Made by a program: the position numbers and the translations under genes. A stretch of DNA of 64,000 nucleotides from Fibrisoma montanum (GTDB taxonomy: Bacteria > Bacteroidota > Bacteroidia > Cytophagales > Spirosomataceae). Below the pieces are notes generated by a model. The model saw only the letters and a list, made by a program, of their open reading frames with translations, did no database searches and had not been told where the DNA came from. The stretch is from assembly GCF_003583365.1 (NCBI RefSeq), contig NZ_QXED01000005.1, forward strand, positions 558,001 to 622,000, written 5' to 3'. This document shows positions 16,231 through 25,900 of this stretch, piece by piece; within the stretch, counting starts at the first letter, position 1, and each line of letters begins with the position of its first letter.

Positions 16231-17616
16231 ATGGCCAAGCTAAAAACCACCTATTTTTGTCAGAATTGTGGCCACCAGTCGGCCAAATGGCTGGGACGCT
16301 GCCCCTCTTGCGGGGAGTGGAATACCTTCGTTGAAGAGCTGGTTCAGAAAGACGAACCGGAGAAAGGAGGCTGGCGAAATCCATCGTCCGGTCCGGGGGG
16401 CATCAAAACGGCTCCCAAACCCAAAGCGCTTCACGCGATCAACTACGAAGAACAACCCCGGCTGACGACAACCGATGGCGAACTGAACCGGGTGCTCGGC
16501 GGAGGCATCGTTCCCGGTTCGCTGGTCCTGATTGGGGGGGAGCCGGGAATCGGTAAATCGACCCTGCTGCTTCAGATCGCCCTGAGCCTCGCCGGAATGC
16601 GGGTCCTCTACGTATCAGGGGAGGAAAGTGAACAGCAGATCAAAATGCGGGCCGAACGGCTGGACGCGCCAACGTCCGATTGCCACATCATGACCGAAAC
16701 CTCGACGCAGAGTATTTTTCGCGTCGTCGAGCACTTTGAACCGGAGGTGCTGATTATCGACTCCATCCAGACCATGCAGTCGTCGCTGGTCGAATCGGGA
16801 GCGGGGAGTGTGTCGCAGGTGCGGGAGTGCACGGCCGAGTTCATGAAATACGCCAAGGAAAGCGGTACGCCGGTGTTCATGATCGGGCATATTACCAAAG
16901 AAGGCTCGCTGGCCGGTCCGAAAGTACTGGAACACATGGTCGATACGGTGCTGACGTTTGAGGGTGACCGCCACACAACCTACCGGATTCTGCGGACCAC
17001 CAAGAACCGCTTCGGCAGCACCTCCGAACTGGGGATTTATGAAATGTTGGGCTCCGGACTGCGGCAGGTAACGAACCCGTCGGAGATCCTGATTTCGCAG
17101 CGCGACGAAGCCCTGAGTGGTGTGTCTATCGGGTCGATGCTGGAAGGCAACCGGCCACTGATGATTGAACTTCAGGCGCTGGTCAGTGTGGCCACCTACG
17201 GAACCCCTCAGCGGAGCAGCACGGGCTTCGATGCCAAGCGGCTTCAGATGCTGCTGGCCGTACTCGAAAAGCGGGGCGGGTTCCGGCTCGGACAGCAGGA
17301 CGTGTTCCTGAACGTAGCCGGTGGCCTGAAAGTCGAAGACCCGGCTATCGATCTGGCCGTTTGCGCGGCCATCGTGTCCAGCTACGAGGATATTGCCATT
17401 CCGCCGTCGGTAGCATTCGCGGGCGAAGTGGGGCTGGGGGGCGAAGTGCGGGCCGTCAGCCGCATTGATTCGCGCATTGCCGAAGCCGAGAAACTGGGTT
17501 TCAAGCAGATTTACGTATCGCGCTACAACCTGAAAGGGTTGGAAACCAGCAGTTTTAAAATTCATATCAAGCCCGTCTCAAAGCTGGACGAAGTCTTCCA
17601 GGGGGTATTGTTGTAA
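16231..17616 (+). CDS. radA: DNA repair protein RadA
   Basis: This 461-residue RecA-like branch-migration helicase takes part in homologous recombination. It has the N-terminal C4 zinc finger (CQNCGHQSAKWLGRCPSC), Walker A (GGEPGIGKSTLL, residues ~103-114), the RadA-specific KNRFG motif (TTKNRFGSTSELG) and a C-terminal Lon-protease-like domain (GGLKVEDPAIDLAVCAAIVS). All expected motifs are intact and the length is normal (~455). A variant -7 box (TAGTTTTC) lies ~35 bases upstream. The NRDE gene follows after 16 bases and is probably co-transcribed. Confidence 0.97.
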   Translation: MAKLKTTYFCQNCGHQSAKWLGRCPSCGEWNTFVEELVQKDEPEKGGWRNPSSGPGGIKTAPKPKALHAINYEEQPRLTTTDGELNRVLGGGIVPGSLVLIGGEPGIGKSTLLLQIALSLAGMRVLYVSGEESEQQIKMRAERLDAPTSDCHIMTETSTQSIFRVVEHFEPEVLIIDSIQTMQSSLVESGAGSVSQVRECTAEFMKYAKESGTPVFMIGHITKEGSLAGPKVLEHMVDTVLTFEGDRHTTYRILRTTKNRFGSTSELGIYEMLGSGLRQVTNPSEILISQRDEALSGVSIGSMLEGNRPLMIELQALVSVATYGTPQRSSTGFDAKRLQMLLAVLEKRGGFRLGQQDVFLNVAGGLKVEDPAIDLAVCAAIVSSYEDIAIPPSVAFAGEVGLGGEVRAVSRIDSRIAEAEKLGFKQIYVSRYNLKGLETSSFKIHIKPVSKLDEVFQGVLL

Positions 17617-17632
17617 ACAACTTAACCAACGT

Positions 17633-18361
17633 ATGTGCGTCGTTACCCTCCTGCCGCTGCCCGATGGGTTTGTGTTAACCACCAATCGGGATGAACATCA
17701 TAGCCGCCCCCGGGCGATTCCCGCTCAGTCGTATGTGATTGGCGGGCGAACCGTTACGTTTCCCAAAGATCCGCTCGGGGGCGGAACCTGGGTGGCGGCT
17801 TCGGCCGATGTTACGCTTTGTCTGCTCAATGGGGCCTTCGAAAAGCACAAACACGAGCCGCCGTACCGACGGAGCCGGGGCCTGGTGGTGCTGGACTTTT
17901 TTGACTTCGGTGAGCCACGCCGGTTTGCGGATGGGTATAATTTTGAAGGAATCGAGCCGTTTACGCTCGTGGTTGTGCAACGGCAGTTGGAAGAACTGCT
18001 GGTTCATGAGCTGCGCTGGAACGGCCAGCAGATTTACCTGCGCGATATGCCCGGCCATTTGCCCCACGTCTGGTCGTCGGTTACCCTGTACGACGCCGAT
18101 ACGGCCGCCCTTCGCAAAACGTGGTTCGCTGATTTTTTGAAAGCGCAGCCACACTTTACCCCCGACGACGTATTCGGCTTTCACCAGACGGCCGGTATCG
18201 GCGATCCGCAGCAGGACTACGTCGTGAGGTTGCCCAACGGCGTCCGGACGGTGAGTATTACGCAGGTAGTACAAACGGGGTCGACGCCGGCCATGCGGTA
18301 TCTGTCCCTGGGGTCGGACGAGCCGTTGTCCGAAGTGAAGCCGAATCAGGTTATGGGCTGA
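17633..18361 (+). CDS. NRDE (TANGO2-like) family protein
   Basis: The 242-residue protein starts with the family's MCVVTLLP, so Cys2 becomes N-terminal after Met removal as in Ntn-type hydrolases. The NRDE motif follows (LTTNRDEHHSRPRA), then GGTWVAAS and LLNGAFEKH. The biochemical role of the bacterial members is not established. It starts 16 bases after radA and is probably in the same transcript, though a functional link is not evident. The next gene has its own promoter-like box. Confidence 0.9.
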   Translation: MCVVTLLPLPDGFVLTTNRDEHHSRPRAIPAQSYVIGGRTVTFPKDPLGGGTWVAASADVTLCLLNGAFEKHKHEPPYRRSRGLVVLDFFDFGEPRRFADGYNFEGIEPFTLVVVQRQLEELLVHELRWNGQQIYLRDMPGHLPHVWSSVTLYDADTAALRKTWFADFLKAQPHFTPDDVFGFHQTAGIGDPQQDYVVRLPNGVRTVSITQVVQTGSTPAMRYLSLGSDEPLSEVKPNQVMG

Positions 18362-18426
18362 TACAGATCATAGTCCGGCGGGTAGAAAGGTGGCAGTTTT
18401 GTCCTGATCAAAAACGGACAACACGT

Positions 18427-19419
18427 ATGCGAATCGCCTTTTTTAACACCAAAGCCTACGAACGGCCCTGGTTCGAGCAGTACCGGGGGCATCATCAGAT
18501 CAGCTTTTTTGACGAGCCCCTTACGACCTTCCACGCCGAGCTGGCCAGTGGGCACCAGGCGGTTTGCGCCTTTGTTCAGGACAACCTCTCGAAGCCGACG
18601 CTGAAAGCCCTCAAAGAGGCCGGGGTCAGTATTGTCGCCATGCGGTGCGCCGGGCTGGATAATGTGGATCTGGAAACCGCTGAGCAATTGGGCCTGACCG
18701 TCATCAACGTCCCCGACTATTCTCCTTTTGCCGTGGCCGAGCAGGCGGTAACGCTGGTGCTGGGACTCATGCGCCACCTGACCGAGGCTAGCAAACGCGT
18801 TGAGGCCGGAAATTTCACAATTAACGGACTGGTAGGTACGGAGCTGCACGGCAAAACGGTCGGCGTAGTCGGTACGGGGCATATCGGCCGTGCGTTCTGC
18901 CAGATTATGCTTGGATTTGGCTGCCGGGTCATTGCCTACGACATCAGGCCCGGCGCTCAGCTCATGCGACTGGGGGTTCAGTACGTGTCGATGAATGAGC
19001 TGCTGACCCAATCCGACGTGCTGGCCCTGCACTGTCCACTGAACGAAACAACGAAGAACATGATCGATGCCGACGCCCTGGCAGCCATGAAGCCGACGGC
19101 AATCCTGATCAACACCAGTCGGGGTAAGATAGTGGATACAGATGCCGTGCTAACAGCCTTAAACCAGGGTCGGCTGGCTGGCTATGGTGCTGATGTGTAT
19201 GAGCAGGAAGCCAACTGGTTTGGCCGGGACTGGTCGCTGGAAGGGGTTGGCGATGACTTGTTGAACCGGCTCCGCAGCCATCCGCGCGTACTGTTGACGG
19301 CCCACCAGGGATTCCTGACCGAAGAAGCCCTTTGCCAGATTGCCCGCAGTCTGCTGAATAAACTGAGCTTCCACGAAGGCCGCCAGCTGGAAGGCATTAC
19401 CCACGCATCAATGTGCTGA
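18427..19419 (+). CDS. D-2-hydroxyacid dehydrogenase (D-lactate dehydrogenase type)
   Basis: This 330-residue cytosolic enzyme is predicted to interconvert pyruvate and D-lactate with NADH. Features are the N-terminal IAFFNTKAYERPWFEQ typical of LdhA-like proteins, the NAD motif VGVVGTGHIGRAFC, the catalytic Arg in NTSRGKIVDTDAV, the Glu region GADVYEQEANWF and the catalytic His in LLTAHQGFLTEEAL. Length matches LdhA (~330). A -7-like CAGTTTTG precedes it by ~30 bases. It ends at a 25-base perfect hairpin. Pyruvate as the substrate is inferred from family resemblance. Confidence 0.92.
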   Translation: MRIAFFNTKAYERPWFEQYRGHHQISFFDEPLTTFHAELASGHQAVCAFVQDNLSKPTLKALKEAGVSIVAMRCAGLDNVDLETAEQLGLTVINVPDYSPFAVAEQAVTLVLGLMRHLTEASKRVEAGNFTINGLVGTELHGKTVGVVGTGHIGRAFCQIMLGFGCRVIAYDIRPGAQLMRLGVQYVSMNELLTQSDVLALHCPLNETTKNMIDADALAAMKPTAILINTSRGKIVDTDAVLTALNQGRLAGYGADVYEQEANWFGRDWSLEGVGDDLLNRLRSHPRVLLTAHQGFLTEEALCQIARSLLNKLSFHEGRQLEGITHASMC

Positions 19420-19427
19420 GCTTAACC

Positions 19428-19480
19428 CAGCCCCTGACCAAAAAAGCCGACGTATCGTCGGCTTTTTTGGTCAGGGGCTG
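19428..19480. terminator. Strong bidirectional terminator
   Basis: A perfect 25-base stem (19428-19452 / 19456-19480) has a three-base TAT loop and a central AAAAAA/TTTTTT segment. It separates the dehydrogenase from the convergent hypothetical gene. Confidence 0.88.
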
Positions 19481-19489
19481 AATAACAGG

Positions 19490-19957
19490 TTAACACGCTA
19501 CGGCAAAAACGGCCGGTGGAAGCAGGGCAACACAACCAGGCTGACTATCCCGGAACGTGCCGGCCGGAGTTGTAAGGCAGCGAACCTGAGTCTGGGTTTG
19601 ATTCACTACCGCCAGTAAAGCAAGCGACAAAACCGGCTGCTGATCAATCACCAGCAGGTAGTCGTATTTCCGGATGATGAGGTGGAGTTGGAGCGCCAGG
19701 TAAAAGTCGGCCAGCAGGGTTTCGGTCCGCAGGTCGCCCAATCCGCTGTTCAGCAGTTCGTTGGCCCATTGCCGGAGCCGGGATTCGGCCTGTTGTTTGG
19801 CTGTTCGGGCGGTTTCTTTGGTCAGCGGTTGGTCGGAATCAAGGTCGTATGGATGCACAACCGTAAGTCGCACGGGTTCCTCAGTTGAGGACCAGTATTC
19901 GTGTAACCGCTGGGGCGACTCGCCGGAGCAGTTGGTGATACACAGGGCCGTTTTCAT
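19490..19957 (-). CDS. Hypothetical protein next to universal stress protein
   Basis: This 155-residue protein has no confidently recognised domain. It has a hydrophobic strand (TALCITNCS), a charged helix (KETARTAKQQAESRLRQWAN), an alternating core (YDYLLVIDQQPVLSLALLAVV) and a C-terminal strand (LLPPAVFAVAC). The alpha/beta alternation and the position 107 bases downstream of a Usp gene would fit a diverged Usp-like fold, but no ATP-binding motif is visible. It is probably cytosolic. A terminator hairpin in the gap implies an independent transcript or partial read-through. Confidence 0.65.
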   Translation of the reverse strand: MKTALCITNCSGESPQRLHEYWSSTEEPVRLTVVHPYDLDSDQPLTKETARTAKQQAESRLRQWANELLNSGLGDLRTETLLADFYLALQLHLIIRKYDYLLVIDQQPVLSLALLAVVNQTQTQVRCLTTPAGTFRDSQPGCVALLPPAVFAVAC

Positions 19958-19987
19958 GAATGATGACCGAAGAAGGTGTTTATAGCG

Positions 19988-20011
19988 ACAGCCCCGGTTA
20001 GGCGGGGCTGT
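19988..20011 (-). terminator. Terminator hairpin downstream of usp gene
   Basis: A nine-base GC-rich stem (ACAGCCCCG / CGGGGCTGT) with a six-base loop lies between the Usp gene and the hypothetical gene; the T-run is weak. Confidence 0.55.
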
Positions 20012-20064
20012 TGGCGTTACGGAAAGCGTTGGGTCAATACGTTATAAACCCGAAGCGAGGAAGG

Positions 20065-20883
20065 TCAGGCCACGGCCAGCAGTGGGATGTCGGTCAGGCG
20101 GGCTACCCGTTGCGTGTTGCCTTCGCTGAAGAGCCGGGCAAACCAGCCGTGTACCTGTGGCAGCATCATAATCAAATCCGCTTTACTGGCCTGGGCAAAG
20201 CCGAGCAGGGCGTCAAAAATTTCATCACCAGCCTGGATAGTCAGCGTATGCGGTACGTCGCGCAGCAGGTGCCGGATGTTGAGGGCCCGTTCGCGGATGG
20301 CAGGCGCTTCGGGTCGGTCATTGATACACAGTATGTTCACCACCGCGCCCAGACCCCCTACCAGTCGAATGGCCGCATCGAAGGCAATCACATCGGGCGG
20401 GGTGTCCAGGTCAACACCCAGCACAATGTTTTTCACGGGCGCATACGTTACGCCGGGGGGAATCAGCAGCAGGGGCACACTGGTCAGCGGGATCATATCG
20501 GTGGCAATGCTGCCGAACAACTGAGCACTTTGAGGAGCCGTCCCGACCGTCGACATAATCAGCAGGTCGGCCTGCATGTTCCGGATCGTTTGCTGAATGG
20601 AGGGCAGGGTAAATCCTTCTTTCAATACGTACTGAATGCTTACCGGACCGCCGGCATAGGCATGCAGATCGGCTCCCAGCTGCTTCATGGCTTTCTCGCT
20701 TTGCTCCCGAATCGACCGTACGCTCAGCGGAAAATCGCCCGCCTTGATCGGATTCTCGGGTGGGTAATGATAGGCGTGCAGCAGCACAAGGGTAGCCTGC
20801 CAGTCGCGGGCGAGCCGGACGGCGTAGCGGGCAGCATTGGTGGCATTGGCCGAAAAGTCGGTAGCCAGGACGATCGTTTTCAT
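20065..20883 (-). CDS. Universal stress protein (tandem Usp domains)
   Basis: This 272-residue cytosolic protein has two Usp folds. The first begins TIVLATDFSANATNAARYA and the second begins NIVLGVDLDTPPDVIAFD. Classic ATP-binding G-2x-G-9x-G(S/T) spacing is only partly kept (MSTVGTAPQSAQLFGSIATDM). Such two-domain proteins are common in Bacteroidota stress clusters. It lies in a minus-strand run of DinB-like protein, small membrane protein, Usp and hypothetical protein, although hairpins between the genes suggest several transcripts. Confidence 0.9.
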   Translation of the reverse strand: MKTIVLATDFSANATNAARYAVRLARDWQATLVLLHAYHYPPENPIKAGDFPLSVRSIREQSEKAMKQLGADLHAYAGGPVSIQYVLKEGFTLPSIQQTIRNMQADLLIMSTVGTAPQSAQLFGSIATDMIPLTSVPLLLIPPGVTYAPVKNIVLGVDLDTPPDVIAFDAAIRLVGGLGAVVNILCINDRPEAPAIRERALNIRHLLRDVPHTLTIQAGDEIFDALLGFAQASKADLIMMLPQVHGWFARLFSEGNTQRVARLTDIPLLAVA

Positions 20884-20907
20884 AGGATTAAGGGGGTTGG
20901 AACCGGC

Positions 20908-20941
20908 ACCCCGGCAACTGGCCTTGTCCAGCCGCCGGGGT
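20908..20941 (-). terminator. Imperfect terminator hairpin
   Basis: ACCCCGGCAACTGG / CCAGCCGCCGGGGT form a 14-base stem with two mismatches between the small membrane protein gene and the Usp gene. It may attenuate read-through. Confidence 0.5.
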
Positions 20942-20947
20942 GGGTTA

Positions 20948-21283
20948 TCAGTACAAAAGGTTGACGAGAATCAGTGCTGCGTGTAGAAGCAGGCTGAGGG
21001 CGAAGGCCGGAAAAATGTACTTGACCGGCTGAGCCGCCAGTATAGGAATCAGCACCATCAGAAAACTCAGGTTACCGACCAGAAACTGCCAGTCGCCCCC
21101 GCCGAAATAGGCCATGATCAGCAACAGAGCCGGAGACAGCACACAGCCCTGAATGGTCAGTACGGTAGCGGCCCAGCCAATGCGGTTAAATTCAGCTTTT
21201 TCGATGAACTGGTTATAGGCAGTAAGCCACCCGGTCTGGGTGTTGCTGGTGTAGGTTGCGGTCGAATGCGTGATCGTTGCCAT
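20948..21283 (-). CDS. Small membrane protein of unknown function
   Basis: This 111-residue protein has a soluble N-terminal ~35 residues (Thr-rich, then YNQFIEKAEFNRIGW) and about three hydrophobic segments: VLTIQGCVLSPALLLIMAYF, FLVGNLSFLMVLIPILAA and FALSLLLHAALILVNLLY. No family is recognised. The end of its reading frame is 64 bases from the Usp start. Inner-membrane location is predicted from hydrophobicity alone. Confidence 0.72.
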   Translation of the reverse strand: MATITHSTATYTSNTQTGWLTAYNQFIEKAEFNRIGWAATVLTIQGCVLSPALLLIMAYFGGGDWQFLVGNLSFLMVLIPILAAQPVKYIFPAFALSLLLHAALILVNLLY

Positions 21284-21315
21284 GTTGTTGTGTTATTTGG
21301 ATACACAAAACAAGG

Positions 21316-21338
21316 CATGCCCGGCCGCCCCGGGCATG
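21316..21338 (-). terminator. Hairpin downstream of DinB-like gene
   Basis: CATGCCCGG / CCGGGCATG form a nine-base stem with a five-base loop 30 bases after the stop of the DinB-like gene. No clear T-run follows. Confidence 0.5.
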
Positions 21339-21367
21339 AGTCACGTTAGGCAGTAACCTGATTTTGA

Positions 21368-21871
21368 TCAGTCGGCCGGAAGCAGATAAAGGCCCATCGG
21401 TTCGCCCAGCGAGCGCAGGGAGCCGCCCAGTTTCAGGATCGTAAAGAAGTGGTGTGCTTCGTGCAGCAGAAAAAATTCCGCCCACCCCTCGGCCGTCATG
21501 GCTCCGTATACCGGATGAATGCCCGTTCGGGTCAGTTGTTCTTCGCGCAGGATACTCAGGAAAGCGTTCAGGACGGCCCGTTCGCCCCGGAGCCGTTCTA
21601 CCAGCGACAAGACCGAAAGCTGGGTCCACTCGCCAAACCCGGCGTCCTCATCAGCCACGTACCGCTCGAAGGTGGGGGTGTCTTCTTCCTGAATCTGCCT
21701 GATCCGCTCCGAAAACACTTCCTGATACCGACCGAGGTGAGCCAGGTTTTCAAAAATTGACCATTTCTCGGGCTGAGGGCGCTGGCGGATTTGAGATTCT
21801 GTCAGGCCAAACAGCAGGTGATCAAGGGCGTCGGGCTGATCGGTCAGCCGGGAAAGTATAGTCGGTTTCAT
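21368..21871 (-). CDS. DinB-like (DUF664/YfiT) family protein
   Basis: This 167-residue four-helix-bundle protein has the three-His metal-site pattern: a His in FENLAHLGRYQEVF (residue ~47) and a C-terminal pair in FLLHEAHHFFTIL (~137-141). WSIFENLAHL and RRGERA-type helices match DinB_2 proteins. These are presumed metal-dependent transferases, including bacillithiol or mycothiol transferases; the substrate here is unknown. A near-consensus -7 box (TATCTTTA on the minus strand) lies just upstream of the ATG. Confidence 0.85.
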   Translation of the reverse strand: MKPTILSRLTDQPDALDHLLFGLTESQIRQRPQPEKWSIFENLAHLGRYQEVFSERIRQIQEEDTPTFERYVADEDAGFGEWTQLSVLSLVERLRGERAVLNAFLSILREEQLTRTGIHPVYGAMTAEGWAEFFLLHEAHHFFTILKLGGSLRSLGEPMGLYLLPAD

Positions 21872-22017
21872 GGGGTAAAGATAAGGTCGAAACTAAAGTA
21901 GCGCGAACCGTGCGCTCATGAATGGGAAGTTGGCTGTTGACTCGGTTTTTAAGAACTATTACATCTATAGGGAGTTGGAAATCGTAGTTACTACGTTCAC
22001 AAAAACCAATCAATGTT

Positions 22018-22887
22018 ATGAGTTACATTAAAGCAGGCACCGACCGTGCCGGACATCCCGTCAATCTCTACTACCAGGACTGGGGCCAGGGCGATCCCGT
22101 GGTGCTGATTCACGGCTGGCCGCTGAGCCACGAAATGTGGGACTACCAGATGACCGAGCTGCCCAAGCACAACCTGCGCTGCATTGCCTATGATCGACGT
22201 GGTTTCGGTAAGTCGTCGAAACCCTGGGCCGGCTACGACTACGATACCCTGGCCGACGATTTGAAAGCGGTTCTGGATGAACTTGACCTGCAGAACGTTA
22301 CGTTGGTTGGCTTTTCCATGGGCGGGGGTGAAGTGGCCCGGTACATGAGCCGACACGGGGGTGCCCGGGTTGCCAAAGTGGCCTTCATCAGTGCCGTTAC
22401 GCCGTATCTGCTCAAGACGAACGATAATCCGGATGGCGTCGACAAGGACGTGTTTGATGAAATCATCACGAATCTTAACAAAGACCGCGCTGATTTCCTG
22501 CAAACGTTTGGCAAGCAGTTTTATGGGGTTAACCTGATCAGCCACCCGGTCAGCCAGGCGCATCTGGACGGTGACTTCATGCGGGCGTATCTGGCTTCGC
22601 CCAAAGCGACCATCGACTGCGCCCATGCGTTTGCCGAAACGGATTTCCGCGATGACCTGGCTACCATCAACGTACCGGCGCTGATCGTTCACGGTGATTC
22701 CGACAAGACCGTGCCGATTGAGGCTTCGGGCGAGCGGACGGCTCAGGCCCTGCCCACGGCGCACTACATCGTGTACGACGGCGCTCCGCATGGTCTGTTC
22801 TTCACCGAGAAAGACCGGCTGACGCGCGACCTGCTGGAGTTTATTCAGCAGCCGGTGAGCGTACGGACATCAAGCCCGACGTATTAA
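22018..22887 (+). CDS. Alpha/beta hydrolase (non-heme chloroperoxidase-like)
   Basis: This 289-residue hydrolase has the oxyanion-hole motif VVLIHGWPLSHEMWDY, the nucleophile elbow GFSMGGGEVARYM (Ser ~101), a catalytic Asp in LIVHGDSDKTVP and a catalytic His in DGAPHGLFFTEKD. Close relatives are annotated as arylesterases or cofactor-free haloperoxidases; in the cell they probably act as esterases. There is no signal peptide, so it is cytosolic. It stands alone between convergent or divergent neighbours and ends at a 24-base perfect terminator stem. Confidence 0.92.
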   Translation: MSYIKAGTDRAGHPVNLYYQDWGQGDPVVLIHGWPLSHEMWDYQMTELPKHNLRCIAYDRRGFGKSSKPWAGYDYDTLADDLKAVLDELDLQNVTLVGFSMGGGEVARYMSRHGGARVAKVAFISAVTPYLLKTNDNPDGVDKDVFDEIITNLNKDRADFLQTFGKQFYGVNLISHPVSQAHLDGDFMRAYLASPKATIDCAHAFAETDFRDDLATINVPALIVHGDSDKTVPIEASGERTAQALPTAHYIVYDGAPHGLFFTEKDRLTRDLLEFIQQPVSVRTSSPTY

Positions 22888-22897
22888 TTAACCGGCT

Positions 22898-22949
22898 GTC
22901 AAAAACGCAGAAGCCCCGGCCGTATGGCCGGGGCTTCTGCGTTTTTGAC
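22898..22949. terminator. Strong bidirectional terminator (type GCAGAAGCCCCGG)
   Basis: A perfect 24-base stem (22898-22921 / 22926-22949) with a GTAT loop has AAAAA/TTTTT near its outer ends. It serves the hydrolase and the convergent giant nuclease gene. Its arm is close in sequence to the terminator at 28571-28612 on the other side of the nuclease gene. Confidence 0.9.
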
Positions 22950-22960
22950 GATTAACCGAA

Positions 22961-25900
22961 CTACTGGCGAACTACCTTCACCAGTTTCGTCTGGGTTGGC
23001 GTGCTTACCTGCAGCAGGTACATACCCGATGAGCGGCCCAGATGCAACTGGTGGCGCTCAACCGAAGATGCCTGTTTGACGGCTGTTTCGCTCTGGATCC
23101 GGCCTTGCAGATCCGTTACGCGCAAGGTCAGTGACTGACCCGCTGCACCGCGCACCTCAAACTCGACAGACTCGTTCGAGGTCGGGTTGCCCAGTACGCT
23201 TACCGACAGCGGAGCCGACTCAGGAGCCGCCATCCGGGCGTTCTGACTGTTGCAGGCGGCCAGCCAGTTGTAAGTGAAGCTGGCTTCGGTCGGCGTACCC
23301 TGCTGGGTAGCCTTCAGCACAATCGTGGGATTGTCGGTATACAGATTCAGCGAGTAGGGGCCCGGCTGGGTGGTGGGCAGGAACTCGTTGACTACCGAGA
23401 AGCTTACCGGCTGACCATTCAGACCGCTGTACTGCGGGTTAAACGTTACCCGGCGCAGATTAGCCGACAGTGACTGACAGCTTACCGTCGTTACTCCGGT
23501 GATGGCAAATGAGCCACCGCCGTCGACTGGGTTAACCACCGTCAGGGTGAACTGGGTGCTGGCTGTCAGACTACCCGGATCAGTAGCCGTTACGGTTACG
23601 GCTGACACCCCGGTTGTCGACGGCGTACCGCTGATCACCCCGTTAGTCAGGCTCAGACCGTCCGGCAGATTCGTTGCGGCAAACGACAACCCGTTAGGTG
23701 TTTCGGTATCGGTAAACGAAGAGGCTACGTTCAGACTGAAGGGCTGACCGGCCGTGGCCGTCTGGTTGGCAATACCGGTTGTGGTCGGGGCCGTGTTGGT
23801 CGTGCCACCGCCCTGGTTGTTGTTACAAGCCGCCAGCCAGTTGTAGGTAAAGCTGGCTTCGGTCGGCGTACCCTGCTGGGTAGCCTTCAGCACAATCGTC
23901 GGGTTGTCTGTGTACAACTCCAGGGAATACGGACCCGGCTGGGTTGTCGGAACCAGTTCGTTGACCACCGAGAAGCTTACCGGCTGCCCATTCAGACCGC
24001 TGTACTGCGGGTTGAAGACAACCTGACGACGATTGGCCGTGATCGTAAAGCAGTTGACCGTCGTAACGCTGGTGATCGCGAATGAACCGCCACTGATCGG
24101 GTTGACCACGTTCAGCGTAAAGCTGGTTTCAACAAACAGATTGCCCGGGTCAGTTGCCCGAACCGACACGGTTGATACCCCGGTTGTCGACGGCGTACCG
24201 CTGATTACCCCGTTAGTCAGGCTCAGACCGTCCGGCAGACCGCTGGCCGTGAAGCTCAGGCTGCCCGGCGTTTCGGCATCGTTAAACGAAGAAGCTACGT
24301 TCAGACTGAAGGGCTGACCGGCCGTGGCCGTCTGGTTGGCAATACCGGTTGTGGTCGGAGCCGTGTTGGTCGTGCCACCGCCCTGGTTGTTGTTACAAGC
24401 CGCCAGCCAGTTGTAGGTAAAGCTGGCTTCGGTCGGCGTACCCTGCTGGGTAGCTTTCAGTACGATCGTCGGATTGTCGGTATACAGATTCAGCGAGTAG
24501 GGGCCCGGTTGGGTGGTGGGCAGGAACTCGTTGGCCACCGAGAAGCTTACCGGCTGCCCATTCAGACCACTGTACTGCGGGTTGAAGACAACCTGACGCT
24601 GATTGGCCGTGATCGTGAAGCAGTTGACCGTCGTTACACCCGTGATGGCAAATGGACCACTCACAACCGGTGCCGGATTGATCGTCAGCGTGAACTGGGT
24701 GCTGGCTGTCAGACTGCCCGGATCAGTAGCCGTGACCGTCACCGTGAAGGGGCTGCCCACCGTCGTCGATGGCGTACCCGAGATGACACCGTTACTCAGA
24801 CTCAGCTCCGCGGGCAGACCGCTGGCCGTAATCGTCAGGGCGTTGGGCGTTTCGGCGTCACTGAATGCAGACGCTACGTTCAGGCTGAAGGGCTGGCCGA
24901 CGGTGGCCGTCTGGTTGGCGATGCCCGTAGTAGTCGGGGCCGTGTTGGTCGGTGGCGCTTCGCTTACCGTCACGCTTACCGTACCAGTGATGGTCTGGCT
25001 CGTTGGGGCCGTTGCGTCGGTTACCGTCACGGTGAAGGTCTGCACCCCGGTCGACAGGCCGGATACGCTGGCTGTGTTGCTGGTCGGGCTCTGGGTGATC
25101 GTACCCGGACCGGCAAACGCAAAGCTGTAGGGCGTGGTGCCACCGGATACCGTAGCCGACAGGGTAGTGGTGCCGGTGGTTAGGATCTGGTTTGGGCTGG
25201 CCGTCAGCGTCAGCGCCAACGGCGTAGCTACTGGAGCAATAGTAAACCGGGCTACCAGCGGATCGTGATCGCTCAACTGATCGGTAAATTCGGAATTGAT
25301 GTGTACAACATCAAATGCGTCCAGTTTGCTGAACAGACCGTTGCTCACCAGGATGTGGTCAATGGCCTGCGCGTTACCTTCAAAGTTGTACGTAAAGCGC
25401 TCGTTGACAGGCAGCGTTTCGACCAGGTTGTTCAGCACTTTCGTCTGTCCCTGCACTTCCCCTTCCAGAATCTGCATAGCGGGGAAGAACTGGAACTCGT
25501 TGAAGTCACCAACAACGGCAACGTTGGCGTTCGGGTTAACCGCCAGAAGATTATCGACAAACTGGTTGACGATGGCGGCCTGCGATTCACGCGCTGACTG
25601 GCCTCCCTGGGTCGGCGGCTGAATCCGCTCGTACAGGGCATCGCTGCCCCCCCGAGAGGTAAAGTGATTGCCAATGACGAACACCGTCTGGCCATTGAAA
25701 ACGAACTCCCCTACCAACGGCTTCCGGCTGCCGGTAAACGCCGAATTCGTCGGATCAATCAGACCCGGACTTAGCGTTAATTGCGGGTTGCCCGAGGCAT
25801 TGCTGACCGAGGTTGGAGTCGTAGCATTACCGCCCGGCCGATCAACGAACGTAACCCGATTCGGGTTGAACAGGAAGCCAACCCGGATGTTGCCGCCCGG

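Noticed and set aside
16615-17565. 316-codon minus-strand frame opposite radA
   Set aside because: radA is unambiguous on the plus strand; the antisense translation is rich in Arg, His and Gln with no domain.
20011-20964. 317-codon plus-strand frame opposite the universal stress protein
   Set aside because: The Usp match on the minus strand is clear; the plus frame spans two real genes' boundaries and a terminator.
23232-24960. Possible CRISPR array because of regularly spaced repeats
   Set aside because: The units are ~570 bases, in frame and translated as domains of one protein; no short direct repeats with unique spacers and no cas genes.
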